Source: Methanolobus profundi (GTDB taxonomy: Archaea; Halobacteriota; Methanosarcinia; Methanosarcinales; Methanosarcinaceae). Taken from it: a DNA stretch of 64,000 nt. This document shows, piece by piece, positions 55,945-63,483 of this stretch. The notes under the pieces were generated by a model that did not search any database, was not told the DNA's origin, and worked only from the letters and a program-made list of their open reading frames with translations. How positions within the stretch are numbered: position 1 is the first letter of the stretch; each line of letters begins with the position of its first letter. The position numbers were made by a program, and so were the translations under genes. Where the stretch lies: the NCBI RefSeq assembly GCF_900114835.1, contig NZ_FOUJ01000007.1:62001-126000 (forward strand), given 5' to 3'.

Positions 55945-56409
55945 TCATATGTACATGTTACGTGTGAAATCATCTTCTTCATGCTTGTTCTTTTTTTCTC
56001 TCTCTTCAATATGGTAATAATCAGGAGTTTCTTTATAATCAGTCCCAATATTTGCAAAAAAAACATTTCTTGTTCCAGGACCTGAGCGAGTTCTAATAGC
56101 CGTTGGATATTTTTTACTTATTACAACAGGTGCAGGAAGTTTACTTATTACGGAAGGTGTAGCATTAGATGAATCTGATTTTATTTTTACATCAGCATCT
56201 TTTTTATCTTCAACATTTGCTTTATCAGTATCAGTAGTACAATGCCTGAGATTTTTTGCACAAATTTGATTAAGAATAACCATTAACAACATGAAAATAT
56301 ATCCTATAGTACCTACTACGGCATTACCAAAGTAAATACCTATTACTATTAAGATACCAGATATCAAAATACCTGCATGAGAAACAAACATCTTATGCGC
56401 ATTTTCCAT
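55945..56409 (-). CDS. Two-helix membrane protein of a three-gene AT-rich operon
   Basis: A 154-residue protein with two N-terminal membrane helices (AGILISGILIVIGIYFG and TIGYIFMLLMVILNQIC) and a ~100-residue charged cytoplasmic tail. ATG 56409 is preceded by GGTGTG; the frame also allows 56427, which would overlap the upstream gene by 14 bases. Third gene of a coupled set. No family recognised. Confidence 0.6.
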   Translation of the reverse strand: MENAHKMFVSHAGILISGILIVIGIYFGNAVVGTIGYIFMLLMVILNQICAKNLRHCTTDTDKANVEDKKDADVKIKSDSSNATPSVISKLPAPVVISKKYPTAIRTRSGPGTRNVFFANIGTDYKETPDYYHIEEREKKNKHEEDDFTRNMYI

Positions 56410-56413
56410 ATTT

Positions 56414-56740
56414 TCACACCAGTTCAAATAACATCAGCAATGTTGCATATGTAAATCCTACAATTCCTATTGCATACGAGACAGTTTTTATAGACACCAT
56501 TTCAGTCAATTTCTCCTCATATGTGGAAATAAGCATACCTACATATGTGGCCATTGCACTGACCAAGAATGCCACATCTATTATAGCAATGAAAAGTACA
56601 AAAACCTTTGTTAATCCTTCTTCAAAAGGGCTATACCCCCCTTTTAAATAGAATATAAGTGCGAAGCAGATATTAATAAAAGCAACGCAGGTGGTAATTG
56701 ATATTGTATCAAAACTGCGAACATGATTATTTTCAGGCAT
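56414..56740 (-). CDS. Three-helix membrane protein
   Basis: A 108-residue protein with about three membrane helices (ISITTCVAFINICFALIFYL, VFVLFIAIIDVAFLVSAMATYVG, ISYAIG-like VSYAIGIVGFTYATLLMLF). It overlaps the upstream gene by eight bases. Middle gene of the operon; no family recognised. Confidence 0.6.
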   Translation of the reverse strand: MPENNHVRSFDTISITTCVAFINICFALIFYLKGGYSPFEEGLTKVFVLFIAIIDVAFLVSAMATYVGMLISTYEEKLTEMVSIKTVSYAIGIVGFTYATLLMLFELV

Positions 56741-57392
56741 TTAAATTACCTTGATCTATTTTAGATTTAACAACTTCTAAATCAGATTTAACACGTTCTA
56801 TGTTTCGAATAAACTCACACAGTTCCTGATATGACATTTGGAATGTAAAATTATTTTCCCTTTCTTGTCCATCTTCATCTTTTTTAGAAAACATATTAAT
56901 CTGAACAACAGGTACAAACTTTTTGAAATCACCTTCTTCTGTAACAACTGATCTTAAGTTTGTATTCCATGAAATTCCTGCTAACGATGGTACTACTGAA
57001 TAAATAGAATTCATTTCATCTTTATATTCATCAAGATTCTGTGCGTATTTTTTTCCACATGAATCATATATATTCATGACTTTTGTGTAAGCATCGTTGG
57101 AGTCTATGTAAACTCTTAATTCATCACAATTAATAGTTTCATTATATAAGTTCACGTAAAAATATGTGGCTACTCTTAAAATATAGTTTATGTCTCTATC
57201 TGATATTTGGTATTCCTCAGACAGTTCATCTACGATTTTAGCAGGATCTTTTTCTATTGAAGGTGAAGCACGGCTAATCATATCATTTAGAACTTTTTCA
57301 TCTTGTTTTAAGAAAAGGTCAAGTTCACTTCTAAATGAAGGAGGCTCTCTTGAACCAAATAATTTTAAGGAAACAATATCTTTGTCAGACAT
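56733..57392 (-). CDS. Soluble hypothetical protein, first of the three-gene operon
   Basis: A 219-residue soluble, mostly helical protein (MSDKDIVSLKLFGSREPPSF..., later ELSEEYQISDRDINYILRVA). I do not recognise a family. It has a central segment (VPSLAGISWNTNLRSVV) and a C-terminal helix pair. Coupled with two membrane proteins in an AT-rich cassette, the set looks like cargo, possibly a defence or exclusion module, but there is no motif that proves this. Confidence 0.6.
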   Translation of the reverse strand: MSDKDIVSLKLFGSREPPSFRSELDLFLKQDEKVLNDMISRASPSIEKDPAKIVDELSEEYQISDRDINYILRVATYFYVNLYNETINCDELRVYIDSNDAYTKVMNIYDSCGKKYAQNLDEYKDEMNSIYSVVPSLAGISWNTNLRSVVTEEGDFKKFVPVVQINMFSKKDEDGQERENNFTFQMSYQELCEFIRNIERVKSDLEVVKSKIDQGNLNA

Positions 57393-57800
57393 CTATTTTC
57401 TCCATTTTGATTATTATGTATGTTCACTAATACATAGTAATAGATTATAAAATTATTTATTTGTACGTTGGATTATTTAATCATACTTTAAAGCATAAAT
57501 TAAACGAAAAATAAAACTCAAGTTGAGTTTCTTCTCCATACGTCGCATTATCCTTCGGTATAAGGAGCATAGGGGGCCAGCCTGAAGGCTGGCCCCTGCA
57601 TGAGCTCAAACACTCTCATTTTACTGCAACGGGATTGTACAAAAAGGCAATTCTATAATTTCCCTGGCGTTTCTGCAGCTGTCTGGATGAGCTCGTCCGG
57701 AACAACTCAAAACACAAACAATAACTACAGTAGTAAATAGTTTTAATAAAAAAGTAAAATTATATAGCTGTACAATAAGGAAAAAAATCACTGTATAAAG
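57393..57800. other. Intergenic region with two hairpins (possible replication/packaging signals)
   Basis: About 400 bp without a gene. It contains a CTTCGG-loop hairpin (ATTATC-CTTCGG-TATAAG, 57547-57564) and directly after it the strong GC hairpin described below, in otherwise AT-rich DNA, then GAGCTC palindromes at 57602 and 57689. In filamentous viruses the main intergenic region with hairpins holds the origin and packaging signal. Confidence 0.45.
57573..57596. terminator. Perfect 10-bp GC hairpin with TGAA loop
   Basis: GGGGCCAGCC-TGAA-GGCTGGCCCC. There is no T-run behind it on either strand, so a function in packaging or replication is as likely as termination. It lies downstream of neither gene closely: 180 bp from the operon start at 57392 and 200 bp from the gene end at 57801. 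Confidence 0.6.
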
Positions 57801-58130
57801 TTAAGATCTCAACTTATTCTTTACAACTACCTGGATCTTATCCTTGAGCTCATCCGAGAACACCAGGACAAATGAAGTTAGACCAGATCCCAGGACAAAA
57901 CCCACCAGGAACATTAGAAGGATGACCTTAACGTATTCCATGGTAAAAGCATGGGAAAGAAAGACCTGATCATTTGATATCAGGAAATCATTTCCATATT
58001 GTACAAGTGTAGTGTTCAGTGTAGCATTATACATTTCACCGCTTCCAGTAAGAACGAACTTTAAAGGATATCTCAGAAAAGGCCAATGATAAGAGATGCC
58101 AGAGACCTTGTAAGAACATAAGATCTTCAT
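57801..58130 (-). CDS. Membrane protein downstream of the Zot-like ATPase
   Basis: A 109-residue protein with a C-terminal membrane helix (VILLMFLVGFVLGSGLTSFVLVF) and a basic end (KNKLRS). It overlaps the ATPase gene by four bases, so it is probably part of the assembly machinery. In filamentous viruses the ATPase is often membrane-linked; here a separate protein may provide the anchor. Confidence 0.6.
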   Translation of the reverse strand: MKILCSYKVSGISYHWPFLRYPLKFVLTGSGEMYNATLNTTLVQYGNDFLISNDQVFLSHAFTMEYVKVILLMFLVGFVLGSGLTSFVLVFSDELKDKIQVVVKNKLRS

Positions 58131-58846
58131 TCATCTGTCACCAGCTCCGGAGAAGAGAACCTATCTTTAATTCTAACAATAGCGTTTTGCAAAAATGATC
58201 TTTCAGCTTTCCTGTTACCTGGATCAATTCCCAATTCTTCAGACCAATTAACAAAGGTTGGTTCCTCATCGCAATCCTTGCGGAAATAGTGAGTATCATA
58301 AGCCCTTGCAACCTTGCCAGAGAACCTTAAATGAGACCTGTTATACATGGCCTCTTTGTCCTGGTGTCTGCGTTTGAAGTCATCTTCTGTAAGGTATGCA
58401 TCAATAGTGAACCAGAGAGGACGACCTATCAAGGGTATCTCGGTCTTTTTTACATAGAAGAAGGTATCAGTCATTTCACGGATAACAAGATCGATCCTTG
58501 CAGGATTTTGAGCTATCAGGTTGATATCATTTCCATTATGGCCATTGGTAGAAAAGAACAGGTGTTCATCATCTGTGAAACTCTTATGTTTCCTGCTGTT
58601 GAAGTCCCTGTATGCTTCGTCTATGAAAATGTAGCTATCATAGATAGGGAGATACACATATTCAGGCTTCCAGACATCACAGAAGCCAAGTTTAGGGTGC
58701 TCAATGGGATAGTTAGAGAATACCCTACCCTTAAAATCAGGGTCTTTCAATCTCTTCTTATGGACCTCTTCCATTCTCTTCAATGCTTCAGCAGTACAGG
58801 TAAATGTCTTACCTTTCCTTGGAGGAGCCCAGTATATGTATATCAT
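58127..58846 (-). CDS. Zot/pI-type assembly ATPase of element 2
   Basis: A ~239-residue ATPase. Walker A is WAPPRKGKTFTC at the N-terminus, Walker B DSYIFIDEAYRDF near residue 85, and the FFSTNGHNGNDINLIAQNP...IDLVIREMTD stretch is the well-known region of Zot/pI proteins (HxxxDI, QNP, ID..R). These ATPases drive extrusion of filamentous virions. The start is uncertain: the frame opens at TTG 58864 and a GGTGGTGAT site lies at 58888-58880; ATG 58846 is the first ATG. This gene is the strongest single argument for an inovirus-like element. Confidence 0.82.
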   Translation of the reverse strand: MIYIYWAPPRKGKTFTCTAEALKRMEEVHKKRLKDPDFKGRVFSNYPIEHPKLGFCDVWKPEYVYLPIYDSYIFIDEAYRDFNSRKHKSFTDDEHLFFSTNGHNGNDINLIAQNPARIDLVIREMTDTFFYVKKTEIPLIGRPLWFTIDAYLTEDDFKRRHQDKEAMYNRSHLRFSGKVARAYDTHYFRKDCDEEPTFVNWSEELGIDPGNRKAERSFLQNAIVRIKDRFSSPELVTDE

Positions 58847-59010
58847 ACTCAGGAAGAAAAGCAATATATTGAACAGTAGATCACCACCTAAAATTGGATT
58901 TTAAGTACGTCTAGGGCAATGCTTACATTGCCCTGGACTTTTGACATCGGTCATGCAGGATCCTAAAGACAAATGATCAATAAGTCTAAAGAACTCCACA
59001 TGACCCGACG

Positions 59011-59184
59011 TTATTTCTTAGCTCTGAAGAACTTACGCACAAGAGCAAAGGCCATACCAACAACTGCAGCAGCTGTGAAAATGACAAGAGGCATTTCAAG
59101 GAATAGCATCATGACATCGGTTGCAATACCGATGAACCAGATGATCACTATTGACAGGTTATCGAGCATTTCTTGGGTTCCCAT
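59011..59184 (-). CDS. Small membrane protein (coat candidate)
   Basis: A 57-residue protein starting MGTQEMLDNLSIVIIWF with two hydrophobic stretches and a strongly basic tail (VRKFFRAKK). GGGAGGTGAGAA precedes the ATG. Acidic front, hydrophobic core and basic end fit a small coat protein that binds DNA with its tail. Just upstream of the ATPase gene. Confidence 0.6.
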   Translation of the reverse strand: MGTQEMLDNLSIVIIWFIGIATDVMMLFLEMPLVIFTAAAVVGMAFALVRKFFRAKK

Positions 59185-59193
59185 TCTACTTTC

Positions 59194-59364
59194 TCACCTC
59201 CCCCCATTTCCTATGTGTGAACCAATGAGCTTGAAAAGATCAATTACACCTACAAAGACCAGAACAAGGAAGCACCCTGCTACAAGCATGCAGATGATGT
59301 AAGTTACATCAGATGTAGGAGTTCCCAGGAAATCATAGATCAATGGCATTACGTTACTTACCAT
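59194..59364 (-). CDS. Small membrane protein (coat candidate)
   Basis: A 56-residue protein starting MVSNVMPLIYDFLG with one strong helix (YIICMLVAGCFLVLVFVGVIDLF) and a short basic/glycine tail (GSHIGNGGR). AGGAGG lies before ATG 59364, inside the end of the preceding gene. A longer frame from 59412 lacks a ribosome site. Confidence 0.55.
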   Translation of the reverse strand: MVSNVMPLIYDFLGTPTSDVTYIICMLVAGCFLVLVFVGVIDLFKLIGSHIGNGGR

Positions 59365-59518
59365 TGGTAGTCGTCCTCCTGTAGAGCATATAGAAGGTTT
59401 GTAATAATTCACAAAATGCTATCACTATCAGTAAAGCGATAATGACTTCCTGACCCCAGGGATAAGAAGAGGTCGCAATAGTTGAATTAAAGAGATTATC
59501 AGCAAGTTGAAAGGTCAT
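59354..59518 (-). CDS. Small membrane protein (coat candidate)
   Basis: A 54-residue protein starting MTFQLADNLFNSTIATSS with one helix (VIIALLIVIAFCELLQTFYM) and a basic tail (YRRTTTNGK). It overlaps the genes on both sides by a few bases (TAATG at its start). One of five tiny membrane proteins in a row. Confidence 0.55.
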   Translation of the reverse strand: MTFQLADNLFNSTIATSSYPWGQEVIIALLIVIAFCELLQTFYMLYRRTTTNGK

Positions 59519-59712
59519 TAAGAGTCCTCCGAATGTTTGGAGTTATCATCGATCAGTGCAAAGATCCCCCACATAGTTACTGCAACAAATTCCAGAGCAA
59601 GGAATAGGTCGAGGACTGAATGAGCATCGAAAATGAAGACATTATCAAGCATCTGGAATACCAGGCCGATCACATCCAGGAAGAAACCTAAAGCTAGTAG
59701 AAAGTCGCTCAT
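59518..59712 (-). CDS. Small membrane protein
   Basis: A 64-residue protein (MSDFLLALGFFLDVIGLVF...) with two hydrophobic helices and an acidic end (DDNSKHSEDS). Starts overlapping the stop of the upstream gene by four bases. No family recognised. Confidence 0.55.
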   Translation of the reverse strand: MSDFLLALGFFLDVIGLVFQMLDNVFIFDAHSVLDLFLALEFVAVTMWGIFALIDDNSKHSEDS

Positions 59713-60014
59713 ATTTTGTTCCCCAGTATCTCAATGTCCTTTAGGAACCAGTAGATACGCAATACAAAGGCAATGCCAAGCATGATGAGAATTAGAATTA
59801 TCCAGACCGAGGGCATCCAGAGACTGACAAAGGTACTGATCATAGAGTATACGGAGTTAAAGAATGTGAAAAGGGAACTTATCAGGCCAACGAAAGCACC
59901 TATGATTATCTGAATTATGTTTGTCAAATGTCTGAATATGACTTCTAGGGGATAAAGCAGAGCATATAGAAGTTCACTAAGGAACTGTTCAAAATCAACA
60001 TCAAGTAAGCTCAT
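59709..60014 (-). CDS. Membrane protein, possibly pVI-like
   Basis: A 101-residue protein starting MSLLDVDFEQFLSELLY with three hydrophobic segments (IIQIIIGAFVGLISSLFTFF, MISTFVSLWMP, VWIILILIMLGIAFVLRIYWF). ATG 60014 has GAGGA eight bases upstream; ATG 60020 overlaps the adsorption gene stop. Directly after the adsorption protein, in the position of the end-cap membrane protein in filamentous viruses. Confidence 0.6.
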   Translation of the reverse strand: MSLLDVDFEQFLSELLYALLYPLEVIFRHLTNIIQIIIGAFVGLISSLFTFFNSVYSMISTFVSLWMPSVWIILILIMLGIAFVLRIYWFLKDIEILGNKI

Positions 60015-60016
60015 GG

Positions 60017-61273
60017 TCATTTCCTCTTAAAGATCATCAGAACCATCAACCAGACCAGATTATAGGTTATCAAAGCCTGGACCTTTGGCGGCATTGAATT
60101 TACTACAGGTGCAAATATGGAAGCAACAATAGGGTTGTACCCCTGCATTTCTGTACTTGAATCCAGAAGGTAAACGTTAGCACTATTTACAGAATCGTTG
60201 AGGGCAGTTACAGGATACATCAGATAGGTGAATCCACTCTCAGCAGGTCCGAATAGGTAATCTCCTACTGTATCAACAGAACCATAGTATCCACTTAGAA
60301 ATGTAGAATCATATGATCCGGTTTCGTTGTTCTCTTCTGTTCCGTTCTGGAATGGATTTTCTGGCATTTCCGGAGGGTCCAGAATAGGATCATCAGGTTC
60401 CTCCGGTTCTTCGGGTAGTGTCTCATTATTGGTATTGTTTGCAGAGGATGTTACGGAGAGAGTATCAGTTGCCAGGATGGTTTCTGTTTCTTCTATTACA
60501 GCTGACAGACCGGACCATGTTTGTGTTACTGTGTAGACCTCTACCAGAGAGGCTTCTACGGTATCGGGATATGATGGAAAGGTTGGTGTTTGAAATTGCC
60601 TGGTGCCTGATGAAGATCCCAGGGTAAAAGGCATAGTTACCTGAACAGGCTCGGTGTCATAGTCGAACTCAAGATAATAAGAGTAGTCGTGATCAAGAGT
60701 TACTGTTGCATCCAATTCATGATAACTTTCCTGCAGGTCATCGATAAAATAGGACACATCTATCCAGGTGTCAGGCTGTTCTTCATCGTAGGCGAATTCT
60801 ACAAGGTTATCATTGGGTTCGGGTTGAGAATCGATAACAACGGTTTCATTTAGCAAAGTACATGTTATTCGCTTAGTATCGTCATCGTACTCATAACAAT
60901 ACAAATACATATATTGTCTATAATAGCCAGCTGGTAATCCGCTTCTTTGAAATGAGACGTTCCAGGTCCCATACAAATTTTGTTTGCTAGCAAGCCCGTA
61001 ATATGAACCAGTTGCAGTATTTTGAAGTCCTAAAATCACATAAGCATTCTCAGGAGTTCCAAGTGGTTTTGCAGTATTGAACTTAATATATCCGGTTATG
61101 TCTCCTTCGAGGTATTCAGTTTGTGAACCATGCACATAAGAACTGTCAGAATATCCCTCAGAACTTGATTCTTGTCCGTAAGTACTTTCATGATAAGTGA
61201 TAGTAGAAGCAGAAGCAGGAACAATCAGGAGTAAGAGAGCCAGTAAAAAGAGCATTGGCTTGGTGGTTGGCAT
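60017..61273 (-). CDS. Adsorption/spike-like surface protein of element 2
   Basis: A 418-residue protein with signal peptide (PMLFLLALLLLIVPASA), a beta-rich N-terminal domain clearly homologous to that of the element 1 protein (TYGQESSSEGYSDSSY, GTPENAY), a Thr/Pro/Glu-rich stalk (EEPEEPDDPILDPPEMP) and a C-terminal membrane helix (ALITYNLVWLMVLMIFKRK). Shared N-domain but different rest of the protein suggests a common attachment or anchor role with different partner recognition. Confidence 0.75.
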   Translation of the reverse strand: MPTTKPMLFLLALLLLIVPASASTITYHESTYGQESSSEGYSDSSYVHGSQTEYLEGDITGYIKFNTAKPLGTPENAYVILGLQNTATGSYYGLASKQNLYGTWNVSFQRSGLPAGYYRQYMYLYCYEYDDDTKRITCTLLNETVVIDSQPEPNDNLVEFAYDEEQPDTWIDVSYFIDDLQESYHELDATVTLDHDYSYYLEFDYDTEPVQVTMPFTLGSSSGTRQFQTPTFPSYPDTVEASLVEVYTVTQTWSGLSAVIEETETILATDTLSVTSSANNTNNETLPEEPEEPDDPILDPPEMPENPFQNGTEENNETGSYDSTFLSGYYGSVDTVGDYLFGPAESGFTYLMYPVTALNDSVNSANVYLLDSSTEMQGYNPIVASIFAPVVNSMPPKVQALITYNLVWLMVLMIFKRK

Positions 61274-61298
61274 ACGCTGGCCCTCTCATTGAGTGGAG

Positions 61299-61547
61299 TT
61301 AATTAGGTTTCCAGGAAGCGAGCTCTTTAATTGCCTGCTTTGCATCAGTGTCCTTGCTCAATGCATCAAGCATATTGTTGAAGATCTCCGGCTTGATTAT
61401 GCCCTTATGGTCTGTAATGGTACTCACGTCTATTTTCGGACCATATTTTACAACCTCATTTTTGTCGTTGGTGAATTCACCTGGGGCTTTTATGTCAATG
61501 GAACCGCCCATGAAAACTAGTGTTTTAACTTCTTTGTCTTTCATCAT
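61299..61547 (-). CDS. Small soluble element protein
   Basis: An 82-residue protein starting MMKDKEVKTLVFMGGSIDI, with AAGGAGGG five bases before ATG 61547. Small beta/alpha look, no membrane helix. As first gene of the structural operon it could be the ssDNA-binding or a regulatory protein, by position only. Confidence 0.6.
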   Translation of the reverse strand: MMKDKEVKTLVFMGGSIDIKAPGEFTNDKNEVVKYGPKIDVSTITDHKGIIKPEIFNNMLDALSKDTDAKQAIKELASWKPN

Positions 61548-61691
61548 GTTACCCTCCTTCGGGTAAATCATGATATCTTGGGAATTGTACTTAAACAAGA
61601 ATTTTTATTGAAAATAGTTATACACATTAAAGGAATTAAAGAAGAGAAAAAGTAGGGAATAAAGTTTGCTCCCACCATAAAAATACAATTT

Positions 61692-62819
61692 TTATCTTTC
61701 AAAAGCAGTAACCATATCATTTATTATACTTTTTACCTCTTCTGCTGTTAATTCAATATTTCCATTCTTTTGCATATCGCCTAAGTAGCTTTCCAATTGT
61801 CTTTTAAGCATTTTTACATCATATTCATCAAAAATACTCACTATGAGCAATGAAATAGAGCCAATTAATCCAAAGGAAAGAAGAACCATATCATACATTG
61901 AATTTGTTTCTGTATGCGTATATCCTATTATGATTATTCCAAAAAAAGCCATTAAAATAAAACAAATCATAGATGTGAAAAGAATTGCTCGAATTAATCC
62001 ATAAAATACAGTAAACTTTCTATTCTGAAAAGTAAAATTTTGTCCAATATCTAACAATGGATTATCTTTATTTTGATACGATTTATGGTAATAACCAATA
62101 GCAAAAGGAACTGAATAACTTGTATCGTATTTAGAAATAAGTCTATCTAAATATTCAGGCGATAAATTGCCTTCTATCCTCTTAATAAAGGAACAAACTG
62201 CAGCTGAATTCCAATTCAAAAGTATTAGGTACTCTTTCAAAGCTACCAGTGTTCCATATTTATAAATGGACGAGTTATGTAACAGGTTTATTTGAACTGA
62301 AGGAGTTAAAAAATCATTATTCTTTAGATTAAAAAGAAGTGAACTCAGTTGTGATTTATTTAATGAGATTACTTTTGAATAGAATTCTAAATCTTCTTGA
62401 TCAATATCACCTGATTCTATTTTGTAATAAACAAATTCACTTCTCTGAAATATCCTTCTTACAAAATTATTAACTTTATCAATTGTACGCAATAAATCAA
62501 ACAAAAAGTAAAGAAAGAAAATAATTGGTACTTTGTAGATACCTACAAAAGAGACAAAATTATCCTTTATAGAATCATTTACTATGAAAGATGTATTTTC
62601 ATACAATACGCCAGCAGTTAAGAAAAAAAGTAAAAGTGCATTTACACCTCTATGAGATATCCCTTTACCTTTTGTAAAGTACCTCGATGACTGAATGATT
62701 AAATTATATATATACGAAAAAATATCAGTGTCAATATATACAGAATCTTCGATTACATCTTCTTTTTTAATATTGTCATCTGATTTATCGCAAATATTTA
62801 TTTCCTTTTCCTCACTCAC
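61692..62819 (-). CDS. Four-helix membrane protein of unknown function
   Basis: A 375-residue protein: acidic N-terminus, two membrane helices (~60-115), a ~130-residue soluble domain with leucine-rich helices (LYSKVISLNKSQLSSLLFNLK region), then two more helices (~270-335) and a cytoplasmic end (EYDVKMLKRQLESYLGDMQ). AT-rich, no family recognised. Could be an exclusion or signalling cargo protein. Confidence 0.6.
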   Translation of the reverse strand: MSEEKEINICDKSDDNIKKEDVIEDSVYIDTDIFSYIYNLIIQSSRYFTKGKGISHRGVNALLLFFLTAGVLYENTSFIVNDSIKDNFVSFVGIYKVPIIFFLYFLFDLLRTIDKVNNFVRRIFQRSEFVYYKIESGDIDQEDLEFYSKVISLNKSQLSSLLFNLKNNDFLTPSVQINLLHNSSIYKYGTLVALKEYLILLNWNSAAVCSFIKRIEGNLSPEYLDRLISKYDTSYSVPFAIGYYHKSYQNKDNPLLDIGQNFTFQNRKFTVFYGLIRAILFTSMICFILMAFFGIIIIGYTHTETNSMYDMVLLSFGLIGSISLLIVSIFDEYDVKMLKRQLESYLGDMQKNGNIELTAEEVKSIINDMVTAFER

Positions 62820-62915
62820 AAACTAAATTGAATAGCCTAATACATAAAATTATCTAAACAATTCTATTATATTTTTGTATATCTTGATGAATATACCGTT
62901 CTTGCTGACTTGTGC

Positions 62916-62968
62916 AGACTTCCGCTCTCGGAGGGCTCGGTCTGTCGGCCCTCCTCCGCTCTCAGTCT
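62916..62968. other. Symmetric GC-rich hairpin with repeated TCCGCTCTC
   Basis: Order: AGACT - TCCGCTCTC - GGAGGGC - loop - GCCCTCC - TCCGCTCTC - AGTCT. The inner 7-bp and outer 5-bp stems are perfect and the two identical 9-base strands face each other. It stands alone in a gap of about 270 bp in AT-rich DNA. Candidate for replication origin, packaging signal or structured RNA. Confidence 0.5.
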
Positions 62969-63090
62969 TGCTATCATCACGGGATTGCGGGCTAATGGAT
63001 TGCTACTTTTTGGACTTCGATGTGTGCCGGATGCAGAACTAGGGCATTTTGCAAATGCCCGAATTATGATAAATGTATGACTAGGACTAA

Positions 63091-63249
63091 TCAAATAATT
63101 TTAGATAATTTACTTATCAATTCGCTTGCATTATCCTTTGATAAATCTGTCCAAGGGATTTCTAATTCTCTACAATACTCATGTATGCATTCTCTTTTTT
63201 TTGCAAACATTAATGATTTTCGTATGTAGTTTTCTTGTCTAAAAGTCAT
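63091..63249 (-). CDS. Small hypothetical protein
   Basis: A 52-residue basic protein (MTFRQENYIRKSLMFAKK...) with two helices separated by a turn (LEIPWTDLSKDNASELISKL). GTGGA lies before the ATG. Helical pattern could be a small DNA-binding protein. No family recognised. Confidence 0.45.
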   Translation of the reverse strand: MTFRQENYIRKSLMFAKKRECIHEYCRELEIPWTDLSKDNASELISKLSKII

Positions 63250-63338
63250 TTTTTCCACTTAACCACCATTTAATAATAAATTTCTATATCACCTCCTTAT
63301 TAAATTACATCAATATTTACAACTTTTGTTTTATTTGT

Positions 63339-63473
63339 TTAATGAAGTTTGACACCATATTTTGCTAGATACTTCTTGTAGCAATCATGGCACCTATACT
63401 CTTTTTTATTCCACGTTACACTTAAATTTCGAGCAATTGATCCACATTCACAGATTTTATTTTCTTCTTTCAT
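63339..63473 (-). CDS. Small zinc-ribbon-like protein
   Basis: A 44-residue protein with CECGS near the start and CHDCYKK later, a four-cysteine zinc-ribbon pattern, and basic ends. It lies 10 bp downstream of the partial gene at the window edge, so they may be co-expressed. Confidence 0.6.
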   Translation of the reverse strand: MKEENKICECGSIARNLSVTWNKKEYRCHDCYKKYLAKYGVKLH

Positions 63474-63483
63474 ATTGTATGCC

